A stretch of DNA of 30,342 nt from a virus. Within the stretch, counting starts at the first letter, position 1; every line of letters starts with the position of its first letter. The position numbers and the translations under genes were made by a program. Positions 17,569 to 27,001 of the stretch are shown piece by piece. The stretch covers positions 1-30,342 of the IMG/VR virus record IMGVR_UViG_3300012920_000163; one strand, 5' to 3'. Under the pieces are notes generated by a model. That model searched no databases and was not told the origin of the DNA. It saw nothing but the letters and a program-made list of their open reading frames with translations.

Positions 17569-19569
17569 ATGTTTGATGAAAATGATTTATTTGCGGTTGA
17601 CTACTCACAGCAAGAGGGTAACTACCCTTTAGTTGATGATTTGTTTATAACTGACGACTATGATTATGGGTTGTATGGCTTAGACACAGAGCCTGGTAGA
17701 GATATTGATCCAGATAGAACAAAGTCAATATTTACAGTACCTTCAAAACCAAGAACATACATAAACAATAGAGGTGAGCAAGTAACAATTGGTTATACTG
17801 ACGAAGAAAACTACGAAGATATTTATAGTATACGTAGAAATAAAGTTGAATATGATAATGGTGAAATAGGTTATATATCGTTTGGTGAAATGAACGATCC
17901 AAGCCAAAATCCTAATTTAAGAAGAAAAATAAATGAACTAACTATTGAAAATGCTGAAATATCATTTGATCCAATAGAGGTTCCTAGATTAGATGAGTTT
18001 GGCACAATAGACATAGAATATCCATATCAAAAAGAATTAAATGAAGTTAAACAAATATTAATAGAATCTAAACAAAAAGGCTTATTAGAAACTCAAGTAC
18101 CAGAAGAATACAGAAACTGGGAAGGAGATATACCACCTGATGAATTGGTACAAAATTACTTCAAGTACCGAAAATTACAACAAGAAATATTTTTAGCAAC
18201 ACAACGTGAGGTAGATAGAGCTGTAGCTGACATGTCTGAAGGCGAGCAGCAAGCTACACTTAACTATAGTCAATTAAGAGTTGACAACGCGGCTCAAGAA
18301 AATCTTCAAGATGATATGAATAGTTTTGAAGCAACTGTTGATACTTTTCAAAACAGTGAGCTTTATAAAAACATGATCAACTTTGAAAATAACTTAAATA
18401 ACCCTGATTATAAATTTGAAATAATACCAGGTGAAGAAACTATAGAGTTAAAAGATGGTAGAGTTATAAGTAAAAGAGATGTTGAAGAATATCAAAAAAT
18501 GGCTCTTAATTTAAATATACAAAGAGATGTTTTAAAAAATCAACTTGAAAGTATAATTGATAGGCAAGAGGTAATATCAGATTCTCAGATAGAATTAAAC
18601 ATGTTGAAGAGAAACTATAGCTTAATAGACAAGTTTGGTTTTAACGTTAAATCTACATTTGGTAGTTTATTTTACGGTGCTGGTGAATTTGGAAATGCTT
18701 TTGCTAATTTATTTAGAGAAGATGATGTAGAGTATGAAAATATATTTGGTGAAACAAGTGCTGAAATAAGAGAAAGAGTACAAAGAGAAAGAGAATCATA
18801 TAGACCAGATGTAAAATTTGATGATGCTTTTTCTAGTGTTAATAACTTTGGTAGATTTTTATTTGAAGAAACAGGTAGGCAGTTACCTATATTTGCTATA
18901 ATAGCGGCTAGTGGTGGTACTGCTGGATTAGCTGGTGCTGGTGTTTATACTTCAGCTGGTATATCTGCTACTACGTTAGGTTTAATGACTGGTGGTCAAC
19001 AAATAGGTGATATGACTTACGAAGAGTATATGAGTAGGTTAAACGATTTTGATTTTGATGACAAAGAATATGGTGAATTAACCAAGTTTTTTACTGGTAC
19101 TGGATTTGGTTTAGCTGAAGGTGTTTTAGGTACAGCGCCAACATTTTTACTTGGTAGTAGGTTTTTAAACAACGCAACTAAAAACTTTATAAATACTGGT
19201 AGGGGTAACATATTAAAAACACAGGGTAGTGAATACTTTAAAAATAATTTTGCAAGAGAACTTGGTATAGGTATAGTTGGTGAAGCAACTTCTGAAGGTA
19301 TGACTCAGTTAACTCAAAATGCCATAACAGGTAGACCTTTATTAGAAAACGTAGGACATGCTACTTTTTCTGGTGGATTTTTTGGTGGTACTTTAGGTGG
19401 TGGCTCTGTTGTTTTAGGATCTGTTGCAAGATCAATGATGGATCAAGATGCTGTAAATAGAATAGATAACAACTGGGAACAGATAAGAGACTTAGAAAAC
19501 GTATATAACGGTATAGGTGATAAAAGGTCTTCTGACGCTAAATTTATAAAGAAAAAATATCTGAGTTAA
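17569..19569 (+). CDS. N-terminal part of the giant ejection protein (first reading frame)
   Basis: 666 residues. Residues 1-190 are acidic. About 195-345 are helical and coiled-coil-like (EQQATLNYSQLRVDN, DVEEYQKMALNLNIQRD). Then come Gly/Ala-rich hydrophobic stretches at about 440-480, 508-530 and 595-620 (AIIAASGGTAGLAGAGV; GLAEGVLGTAPTFLLG; GGFFGGTLGGGSVVLG), as expected for a channel- or membrane-inserting ejection protein. It ends abruptly in a Lys-rich helix (FIKKKYLS). The frame one base back continues that helix seamlessly into the next gene, so this is probably not a real C-terminus: the natural product is likely a ~2740-residue fusion of this and the downstream frame. It plays the T7 gp16 position in the ejection series. 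Confidence 0.75.
   Translation: MFDENDLFAVDYSQQEGNYPLVDDLFITDDYDYGLYGLDTEPGRDIDPDRTKSIFTVPSKPRTYINNRGEQVTIGYTDEENYEDIYSIRRNKVEYDNGEIGYISFGEMNDPSQNPNLRRKINELTIENAEISFDPIEVPRLDEFGTIDIEYPYQKELNEVKQILIESKQKGLLETQVPEEYRNWEGDIPPDELVQNYFKYRKLQQEIFLATQREVDRAVADMSEGEQQATLNYSQLRVDNAAQENLQDDMNSFEATVDTFQNSELYKNMINFENNLNNPDYKFEIIPGEETIELKDGRVISKRDVEEYQKMALNLNIQRDVLKNQLESIIDRQEVISDSQIELNMLKRNYSLIDKFGFNVKSTFGSLFYGAGEFGNAFANLFREDDVEYENIFGETSAEIRERVQRERESYRPDVKFDDAFSSVNNFGRFLFEETGRQLPIFAIIAASGGTAGLAGAGVYTSAGISATTLGLMTGGQQIGDMTYEEYMSRLNDFDFDDKEYGELTKFFTGTGFGLAEGVLGTAPTFLLGSRFLNNATKNFINTGRGNILKTQGSEYFKNNFARELGIGIVGEATSEGMTQLTQNAITGRPLLENVGHATFSGGFFGGTLGGGSVVLGSVARSMMDQDAVNRIDNNWEQIRDLENVYNGIGDKRSSDAKFIKKKYLS
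19542..19569 (+). other. Reading-frame junction (-1 shift window) joining the two halves of the giant protein
   Basis: The downstream frame has stops up to 19541 and is open from 19542; the upstream frame stops at 19567-19569. Any join must therefore happen in these 28 nt, which contain an A6 run (19552-19557). One extra A would give ...KKKISELNAEIENEIKAFEN, a continuous coiled coil. No canonical X XXY YYZ slippery heptamer is in the right frame: the closest are G-AAA-AAA and A-AAA-TAT. An assembly or sequencing indel, slippage on A6, or a real split remain possible. Confidence 0.7.
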
Positions 19570-19622
19570 ATGCTGAAATAGAAAACGAAATAAAAGCATT
19601 TGAAAACACCTGGGTTGGTAAG

Positions 19623-22600
19623 ATGAGACCAGAAGCTTTAGAAGATTTTAAACAAATGACAATAAACCAGTATAAGCTTAGAGGTCAAGCGCAAGATGTT
19701 ATAAAGTCTTTTGAAGCTGGTGATATAGATGCTAAAACTAGAGATGAACTAATAAACGCTTTAGCAACAAAATATCAATTATACGAAACACAAATAAACG
19801 CTTTTAAAGATCCTAAAAATTATGCTAATAGATTTGAAGCTTTAAAAGTAAATGATGAAGATAGGTATAATGCTATATTAGAAGAAGCAAAAGATAATTT
19901 AAGAAAAAATGGTACAGAAGTTACTGATGTAAACGTAGATAAAGAAGCTAATAAATTATTTATAGACCAAGAGTATAATAAAAGAAAAGAAGCTATAAAT
20001 AAATTGTTAAAAGGTGTTTTTGCTGATTATAGCGTCAATACTTTTGAAACAGACGCAGACGCTAGACAATTTGCTCAAAACATTATTAATGATCCAAACT
20101 CAACTGAAGGTCAAAAGGATTTTTGGAATAAAGTTTTACAAACTAAAAAAGGTGATCTCAATGGTTTTGCAGCAAGTGTAGATGGCGTATATAGTTCTAT
20201 AATAATAGGTGAAACCTCTAAGAAAAATGAAAGAACTAACACGCATACTCATGAAGTAGGTCATTTATTATTTTGGGATAAACTTAATATAAAAGGTAGT
20301 GATTACATAGGTTTAGCTGAAGTAATAGCTAATTATACTAAGAAGTATGAACCTGAAATATATAACGAAATATTTGGTTTAGATGCAGCTCAAGCAGCAG
20401 AAACAGCGCAAACAACAGAAGACAGTGTTAATGGTAAAAAACCAATAGAAGTTGTTATGGGTTTTCTTGAAAGAGTAAATAGAATAAAAGATGTAAAAAA
20501 CGTTCCATCAAAAAACTTTTTCTATCAAATAGGTAATATAATAAGTGATACCATAGGTAACAGAGCCGCTGTAGATTTATCTAGCAATGACAATATAATA
20601 AGCTTTTTAGTTGAATTAGGCACAAAAATATCTAATGGTACTTTAACTCAGCAAGATATAGACAACGCAACAAAAAATAAAATATTAGATAAGTATAGAA
20701 AAAATGTTGATGCAAATGTAGATGAAAAAATAGAGGCATCTTCTGAATCAGAAAACTCTTTATTTGAAAACACAGAACTACTTGGAGGCGTAACATTAAA
20801 CGAAGACGGTAGTATAAATGAAGATACATGGAGTAATTTAAGTGAAAACGATAAAATAAATAGAGCACAAACATTAGGTATATACTGGGAACCTTTTTTA
20901 ACTAAAAAAATAAAACAACAAATAACAGCTGATGAAACAGAAATACTTGCTCTGTTAAATAAATTTACTGGACTTAGTCACAATACAAGTGAATCACCGA
21001 TAACAGAATCTTATGCGGCTAAAAGAGGGTTTATAGATATTGTAACAAGATGGAATCCTAATAAAAATAATTCTTTAGCAGCTTGGATACAGTCTGCAAA
21101 CAACTTACCAATGAGAATATTAGAGCTAGCACAAACATCTAAAACATTTGGTAGGTTTGAAGATAGAATAGATCAACAAGTTGAAGGTAAAAGACCAATA
21201 GATATAAGAGTAGATGAAAACGTAGAGTTTGATCAAGTTACAAAACAAACTAATGAATATAGAAAGTTGTTAAATGTAGAAAATAACAGCGATCTTTATA
21301 ATAAAGTTTTAAATGAAGTTGATAACAAATTAACTGATGATGATGTTAAAAACTTGGTAAATAAAAATCCTAAAAAACTAAGACAAAATCTTAAAAAATC
21401 ATTTGAAACATCTTTAGCAAAAGACATATCAAATATAATAGGTACTCAAAAATCTGATAAATTTAAAAACTTTATAAGTGATAAACAAAACTTACAAAAG
21501 ATAATAGATTTACTAGGCGTTAAATACAGAAACAGGTTTCCTATGTTTACTAATGATGGTGGTAGGGCTAATGTAGCTCAAAGTAAATTAATGCAGCAGT
21601 CAGATCAAGGTTCGTTTGTAACAGATGAAAAAGCTGGTAATCAAATATGGATACCTAAGGATGTAAATAGTTTATCTGATCAAGAAGTACAAGACATAGT
21701 AGATAACTTTGTTCAAGGAAGAGAAACACAATATAAATCACTTAAAAATGCTTTAGCTAATGAACTAGCACTTGACGCTGTGTTTACTGCTTTAGAAAAT
21801 AATCCTAATTTACAAGCTAAATACGATGGTATATCTGGTAAGCTAGCTGAATCAATAAAACGAAGCCCAGAAGCAGCTTTTAGTTTAAGTAAATCAGATC
21901 AAACAAAATTAATACAAGATTATTTAGATATTGCTAGAGGACCAAAAGGTACAGCTAGAGCTGAATATTTAAAAGATGAGTTTGATAAACATGGTTTAAC
22001 AGACGTGTATGATAGAGCTAAATCATACATTGAAGACATGGGATTAGAAGGTAAAAATGGTTTTATAGGTAATTTAACTTCATATAAACTACCTAGTAAT
22101 ATATCTAAAATAATAAGAAGTAAAGAATTAAAGTGGGTAAGAGATGGTGATTTTAAGTTTTTAAATGACTTAAAAACAGACATGTTAAAGTTGTCTGGTG
22201 TTCTAGATCCTAGAGTTAATAAAATATTTGGTTTTAACTTTATGGGTGTACATTATAGACATTTAGATCCTAAGAAAAACAAAGGATTTTTAAGTTCTCT
22301 TAATAGTTCTATGAACCAAAATGTTCAAAATGATAAATATGCTTATCTATTAGAAAATATAGATGATGTTATACTTATGGTTAACAAAGGTAAGTTAGCG
22401 AAAATACTAGATCAAATATATAAAGCTGATAAAGTAGAAGAAAAAGTAAAAATACTAGTTGATAACGCTAAAGTTATACAAGCCGCTAATAATGCTAACA
22501 AAAATTTAAGAAACTATTTAGCATTAAAAATGCAAGAGGCAAAAATGAAACCAACTTCTATATATTTGATGCTACAATCTCAAACAAATATTATAGATGG

Positions 22601-25600
22601 TTTTAGAGCTTTAAGTACGTTTGAGCATATTAGACTAGTTGATGGTATACAGACAGGTCCTAAAACAAAAACAACAAAAGGTTATTATGATAAGTGGTCT
22701 AAAGTTGTAGGTTACAATGAAGCATTAAAAGAAACAAACGGTGATGTTGATAAAGCTATAACGCTTTTAAAAACTAAAAACGAACACTTAGGTGCTAACT
22801 CTGAAACAATGGCTAAACTTGCTGTAAAATTGTTTTATGGTCAAGTTAAAAATGTTGATGTAGCCAATGATATATTTAAAAACCATATATCATTATTTAG
22901 TACAAACCAAGTTTTAAACAATATAGATAAAGCTGGTGGAAGAACTAATCAAGCGGCTGAGTTTAGAGTTAACTTATTTATGACTGAAGCTGAGTCTAAT
23001 AATCACTATAATGTATTAGGTGTAAAATCTTCTGATTATATAGCTAATAAAAAAGCTAGAGAAATACTAACAGAAAATTTACAAGCAGCTTCTATATCAA
23101 GAGGTAATTTACAAAGAGCAACTAGTATAACTTCTGCCAAAAGAAAAGGTATTAGTGTTTTTGATTTTGATGACACACTGGCTAAAACAAAAAGTAAAAT
23201 AGGTGTTACAATGCCTAGTGGTAAACAGTTTAAAATAGATGCAACTGAATTTGCAACAACATCTGCGGATCTTGAAGCTGCTGGTGCTGAGTTTGATTTT
23301 AGTGAGTTTAATGAAGTTATAGATGGTAAAAAAGGGCCATTAGCTGATTTGGCATTAAAAAGACAAAACAAGTTTGGATCTGGCGATATATTTGTTTTAA
23401 CAGCAAGACCACAAGAAGCTGCATATGCTATACACGCATTTTTAAAAGGCATCGGCTTAAATATACCTATAGATAATATAACTGGTTTAGAAGATGGTAG
23501 ACCTCAAGCAAAAGCTGATTGGATACTTGGTAAAGTTTCAGAAGGCTATAATGATTTTTATTTTGCAGATGATGCGATTAAAAATGTTAAAGCTGTAAAA
23601 GATGTTTTAAAAGATATTGATGTAAAGTCTGATATACAACAAGCTTATAGTAAAAGTAACATAGATACGTTTGCTGATACTATGAATAAAATAATAGAAA
23701 CTCAAAGTGGTGTTTCTGCTGAAGCTAGATTTTCAGAAATAGTTGCTAGAAGAAAAGGAGTTAATAAAGGTAAGTATCAAATTTTCTTACCACCTGGATC
23801 TGAAGACTTTCAGGGGTTACTAGTTCAAATGGCTGGTAAAGGTGAAAAAGGTAGTCAAGACAGGTTTTGGCTAATAGATAATTTAGTTAAACCTTATTTT
23901 AGAGGTGTTGAAGCTATAAATATAGCTAAAACAAGTTTAAAATCAGACTACAAAAAACTTATAAAACAGTATCCAGATGTAGCTCAAATATTAGATAAAC
24001 AAGTGCCTGGTACTGTATTTACATATGATAATGCTATAAGAACTTACATATGGAATAAACAAAATCAAGATATACCTGGTATATCAAAAAGAGATAAGAA
24101 TAAACTTATAAAAGCCGTAAACTCTAGTGAGCAGTTAACAGAGTTTGCTAACAGTGTAGAAAAAATAGGTAATGTTAAAAATAAATATTTAGCACCTGAT
24201 AACGGTTGGGATGTTGAAACTATATTAAAAGATTTAGATAATTTATCAAACAAGGTTGGTAGAAAAGAATATTTACAAGACTGGATAAATAGAGTTGAAG
24301 CTGCTTTTACTCCAGATGTATTAAATAAGATAGAAGCCGTATATGGTACTAGATTTAGAGAAGCTTTAGAAGATATATTATATCGTATGACTAATGGTTC
24401 TAACAGAACAACTGGTCAAAACAGACAAGTAAACGCTTGGTTAAACTGGATAAACAACTCTGTAGGTACTATAATGTTCTTTAACAGAAGATCTGCTTTA
24501 TTACAAAGTATATCTACAATAAACTTTTTAAACTGGTCTGATAATAGTATAATAAAAGCATCTATGGCTTTTGCTAATCAACCTCAGTTTTGGAAAGACT
24601 TTGCTTATATATGGAACTCACCAAAACTAAAACAAAGAAGAAGAGGTTTACAAACAGATCTTCAATGGCAAGAAATAGCTAGCGCTGCTAAAAGAGGTAA
24701 GAACTCTGTTAACTCTGTTATATCTTGGTTATTATCAAAAGGTTTTATACCTACACAGTTAGTTGATAACTTTGCAATTGCTGCTGGTGGTGCAAGTTTT
24801 TATAGAAACAGAATAAATACATATAAAAAACAAGGTATGTCTCAAGTTGAAGCTGAAACAAAAGCTTGGGAAGATTTTTCTAATACAGCAGAGGAAACTC
24901 AACAGTCTGGTGATCCAGCATTAATATCTCAAGAACAAGCTAGTGTGTTAGGTAGATTAATACTATCGTTTCAAAATACACCTATGCAGATGACAAGACT
25001 TCAAAAGAAAGCTGGTTTGATGCTTCTTAGGAGACAGAGATACGAGAACATGACTCAAACTCAAAGTGATTTTACAAATATAGGTAAGATCATTTATTAT
25101 GGAGCAATACAAAACTTTATATTTACTTCTTTACAAAGTGCGTTGTTTGCGATACTACCAGGATTTGATGGTGATGAAACTGATGATATAATAAAAGACA
25201 TTAGAAAAGAAGAAGAAAAGAAAGCTAGAATAATTAACAACATGATAGATACTTTGTTAAGAGGTTCTGGTGTAAAAGGAGCTGTATTATCTACAATTAA
25301 AAATACTATATTAAGGTATCAGAAAGAAGAAGAAAAAGGTTACATGGCTGATCACACTTATACACTAATAGAAATGTTTAATGTATCACCGCCTATTGGT
25401 AGTAAAGCTAGAAAATTATACGGAGCTCAACAAACTAGAAAATTTAATAGAGAAATATTAGAAGAAAGAGGTTGGCAAGTAACTGCTGATGGTAGAATAA
25501 ACCTAAGTCCAGCGTATGATATAGCCGGTAACTTATCATCTGCATTATTAAACGTTCCACTAGATAGAGTTGTTAACGAGCTAGAGTCACTAGTTGAAGC

Positions 25601-25790
25601 TACAGATTCAAGAAATGCAACTTGGCAGCGTGTAGCACTAGCTTTAGGTTGGAGAACATGGGATATAGGTGCTAAAAACGAAGAAGAAGATTTAATAAAA
25701 TTACTAATAAAACTAGATAAAAAGAACCAAAAGAAGAAAAAAAGTAAGAAAAATGACAATAGCGAGTTAGATTTATTTCTAGACGAGTGA
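19623..25790 (+). CDS. Giant multidomain ejection/polyvalent protein: zincin motif, HAD phosphatase, C-terminal membrane region
   Basis: 2055 residues from the first ATG; the frame is open from 19542. The ATG at 19623 follows the GC-richer 'gggttggtaag', unlike the A/T leaders of other genes, so it is probably internal. Residues about 140-260 hold an HExxH zinc-peptidase motif (His210-Glu211-Val-Gly-His214), with Glu233 a possible third ligand. About 1175-1345 is a full HAD-type phosphatase: Asp1181-x-Asp1183-Asp-Thr, Thr1260 in VLTARP, Lys1297 in AKADWI, Asp1316-Asp1317. About 1605-1815 recalls the large polyvalent protein-associated domains of giant phage proteins (AEETQQSGDP; LSFQNTPMQMTRL). 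A hydrophobic segment lies at 1820-1848 and the C-terminus is Lys-rich. It is likely ejected into the host with the DNA and could act there. Domain calls are by motif only. Confidence 0.85.
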   Translation: MRPEALEDFKQMTINQYKLRGQAQDVIKSFEAGDIDAKTRDELINALATKYQLYETQINAFKDPKNYANRFEALKVNDEDRYNAILEEAKDNLRKNGTEVTDVNVDKEANKLFIDQEYNKRKEAINKLLKGVFADYSVNTFETDADARQFAQNIINDPNSTEGQKDFWNKVLQTKKGDLNGFAASVDGVYSSIIIGETSKKNERTNTHTHEVGHLLFWDKLNIKGSDYIGLAEVIANYTKKYEPEIYNEIFGLDAAQAAETAQTTEDSVNGKKPIEVVMGFLERVNRIKDVKNVPSKNFFYQIGNIISDTIGNRAAVDLSSNDNIISFLVELGTKISNGTLTQQDIDNATKNKILDKYRKNVDANVDEKIEASSESENSLFENTELLGGVTLNEDGSINEDTWSNLSENDKINRAQTLGIYWEPFLTKKIKQQITADETEILALLNKFTGLSHNTSESPITESYAAKRGFIDIVTRWNPNKNNSLAAWIQSANNLPMRILELAQTSKTFGRFEDRIDQQVEGKRPIDIRVDENVEFDQVTKQTNEYRKLLNVENNSDLYNKVLNEVDNKLTDDDVKNLVNKNPKKLRQNLKKSFETSLAKDISNIIGTQKSDKFKNFISDKQNLQKIIDLLGVKYRNRFPMFTNDGGRANVAQSKLMQQSDQGSFVTDEKAGNQIWIPKDVNSLSDQEVQDIVDNFVQGRETQYKSLKNALANELALDAVFTALENNPNLQAKYDGISGKLAESIKRSPEAAFSLSKSDQTKLIQDYLDIARGPKGTARAEYLKDEFDKHGLTDVYDRAKSYIEDMGLEGKNGFIGNLTSYKLPSNISKIIRSKELKWVRDGDFKFLNDLKTDMLKLSGVLDPRVNKIFGFNFMGVHYRHLDPKKNKGFLSSLNSSMNQNVQNDKYAYLLENIDDVILMVNKGKLAKILDQIYKADKVEEKVKILVDNAKVIQAANNANKNLRNYLALKMQEAKMKPTSIYLMLQSQTNIIDGFRALSTFEHIRLVDGIQTGPKTKTTKGYYDKWSKVVGYNEALKETNGDVDKAITLLKTKNEHLGANSETMAKLAVKLFYGQVKNVDVANDIFKNHISLFSTNQVLNNIDKAGGRTNQAAEFRVNLFMTEAESNNHYNVLGVKSSDYIANKKAREILTENLQAASISRGNLQRATSITSAKRKGISVFDFDDTLAKTKSKIGVTMPSGKQFKIDATEFATTSADLEAAGAEFDFSEFNEVIDGKKGPLADLALKRQNKFGSGDIFVLTARPQEAAYAIHAFLKGIGLNIPIDNITGLEDGRPQAKADWILGKVSEGYNDFYFADDAIKNVKAVKDVLKDIDVKSDIQQAYSKSNIDTFADTMNKIIETQSGVSAEARFSEIVARRKGVNKGKYQIFLPPGSEDFQGLLVQMAGKGEKGSQDRFWLIDNLVKPYFRGVEAINIAKTSLKSDYKKLIKQYPDVAQILDKQVPGTVFTYDNAIRTYIWNKQNQDIPGISKRDKNKLIKAVNSSEQLTEFANSVEKIGNVKNKYLAPDNGWDVETILKDLDNLSNKVGRKEYLQDWINRVEAAFTPDVLNKIEAVYGTRFREALEDILYRMTNGSNRTTGQNRQVNAWLNWINNSVGTIMFFNRRSALLQSISTINFLNWSDNSIIKASMAFANQPQFWKDFAYIWNSPKLKQRRRGLQTDLQWQEIASAAKRGKNSVNSVISWLLSKGFIPTQLVDNFAIAAGGASFYRNRINTYKKQGMSQVEAETKAWEDFSNTAEETQQSGDPALISQEQASVLGRLILSFQNTPMQMTRLQKKAGLMLLRRQRYENMTQTQSDFTNIGKIIYYGAIQNFIFTSLQSALFAILPGFDGDETDDIIKDIRKEEEKKARIINNMIDTLLRGSGVKGAVLSTIKNTILRYQKEEEKGYMADHTYTLIEMFNVSPPIGSKARKLYGAQQTRKFNREILEERGWQVTADGRINLSPAYDIAGNLSSALLNVPLDRVVNELESLVEATDSRNATWQRVALALGWRTWDIGAKNEEEDLIKLLIKLDKKNQKKKKSKKNDNSELDLFLDE

Positions 25791-25817
25791 TAATATAATA
25801 ATAAACAAGACTTTACT

Positions 25818-26999
25818 ATGAAAAAAACACTACTAATTATTCTAGTGCTACTTATTTCTAATGTAGCAAATGCACAATTTTTTAAAAAAGTGTACGAAGA
25901 CTTTTTAAAGTATGGTACTATTTATGCGGCTGGTAATATAGAAAATGCACAATCAGTACAACCTAACTATTTCATACGTACAAATCCTGATGACTTTTAC
26001 GGTATACCTCAAGTAGAGGATAGAGCTAAATATCACCCATTTAATTATAGATATGGTTTTGGTATAAGAAAACTAGGTAGATTTGGTTATGAAAGAAAAC
26101 CTGGTAACTTCTGGACAGGTAATCAAGCTGTAGAAAAACAAGTAGGTTTATCTGCACCTACATCAGCTGTGCAAGGTTTAGAATATTTATTACATATTGA
26201 AAAAGAAAGATTTAATGGTAACGAGTTTAATAACAAAAGATTATTTGTTAGACATACCGGTGATTATCATATAGCTAAATTTGAAGCTAGAGAAACTGGT
26301 AAAATAGATTTTGAATACATGTCTGGTGAATTAAGAGCTAGGTTACCTATTGGTAAGAAATTTAGTATATCTGCTGGTGCAATATACAGAACACATCAAC
26401 GTCCTTATGGTTATAATCCTGTAGAAATATGGTTAAATGAAATAGATGAAGATGGTGATCCAGTTAATTACTGGTACACATTAGGATTTGATTACGGATA
26501 TGATGATTGGTATTATTCATCTACTGATGAAAGTGGTAATACGTTTGGTGATTGGTATTGGACTAATCCTAATGGAGATATTGTAGCTTGGACAGATGCT
26601 CAGTTCAGAGATCAGATAATGCCTATGCTATTAAATAGGTATAATCAAGAAGCTTGGTCTGAATTAGATTCATTTGGTGAAGTTGCTCCAATTGTCGGTT
26701 TTGACTTTTATCATTACAAATCAAATTTCTGGCTTCACGCTTATGGAAACTGGATATTACCATATCATAAATATGTACAAGGTAATGAAGATTTTAGTTA
26801 CCTACATAGAAACAGCTGGGGTAAAGGTGGTCACAACGATTTGTTAGATGGTGAACAGTGGAGTGATTATCAAGCTGGTTTAGTGTTTGGTGTAAAGCTT
26901 AGCAAATCAATAGGTTTATTTATTGAAGGTGAGTATACTAAATTCTGGGACTCAGAAATGTTTAACTCAAACTTTGGAATTAATTATACATTTAGATAA
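25818..26999 (+). CDS. Phage-encoded outer-membrane beta-barrel-like protein
   Basis: 393 residues. Residues 1-19 are a classical signal peptide (KK, hydrophobic core, ANA) with cleavage probably before Gln20. The mature part alternates polar and hydrophobic residues in many short strands rich in Tyr, Trp, Phe and Gly (YRYGFGIRKLGRFGYERK, KFSISAGAIYRTHQRPYG, YQAGLVFGVKLSKSIGLF) and ends in GINYTFR, an aromatic-rich last strand like those recognised by the barrel assembly machinery. Acidic, Trp/Tyr-rich loops lie in the middle (DYGYDDWYYSSTDESG). It opens the envelope/lysis module, 28 nt after the giant gene. Possible roles: altering the host surface or receptor, superinfection exclusion, or help in release. 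I cannot choose between these. Periplasmic beta protein is the alternative. Confidence 0.7.
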   Translation: MKKTLLIILVLLISNVANAQFFKKVYEDFLKYGTIYAAGNIENAQSVQPNYFIRTNPDDFYGIPQVEDRAKYHPFNYRYGFGIRKLGRFGYERKPGNFWTGNQAVEKQVGLSAPTSAVQGLEYLLHIEKERFNGNEFNNKRLFVRHTGDYHIAKFEARETGKIDFEYMSGELRARLPIGKKFSISAGAIYRTHQRPYGYNPVEIWLNEIDEDGDPVNYWYTLGFDYGYDDWYYSSTDESGNTFGDWYWTNPNGDIVAWTDAQFRDQIMPMLLNRYNQEAWSELDSFGEVAPIVGFDFYHYKSNFWLHAYGNWILPYHKYVQGNEDFSYLHRNSWGKGGHNDLLDGEQWSDYQAGLVFGVKLSKSIGLFIEGEYTKFWDSEMFNSNFGINYTFR

Positions 27000-27001
27000 T
27001 C

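Noticed and set aside
19542-19569. Programmed -1 frameshift with a canonical slippery heptamer
   Set aside because: No X XXY YYZ heptamer fits the upstream reading frame, and I saw no strong stem just downstream. A frame step is likely but not by the standard signal.
23036-23452. 138-codon open frame on the minus strand
   Set aside because: It lies fully antisense to the HAD domain coding region, has no start context like real genes here, and its composition is that of an antisense shadow.
25427-25759. 110-codon minus-strand open frame, and a similar one at 11522-11833
   Set aside because: Both are antisense to long, well-supported genes with low-complexity or hydrophobic translations expected of antisense AT-rich DNA.
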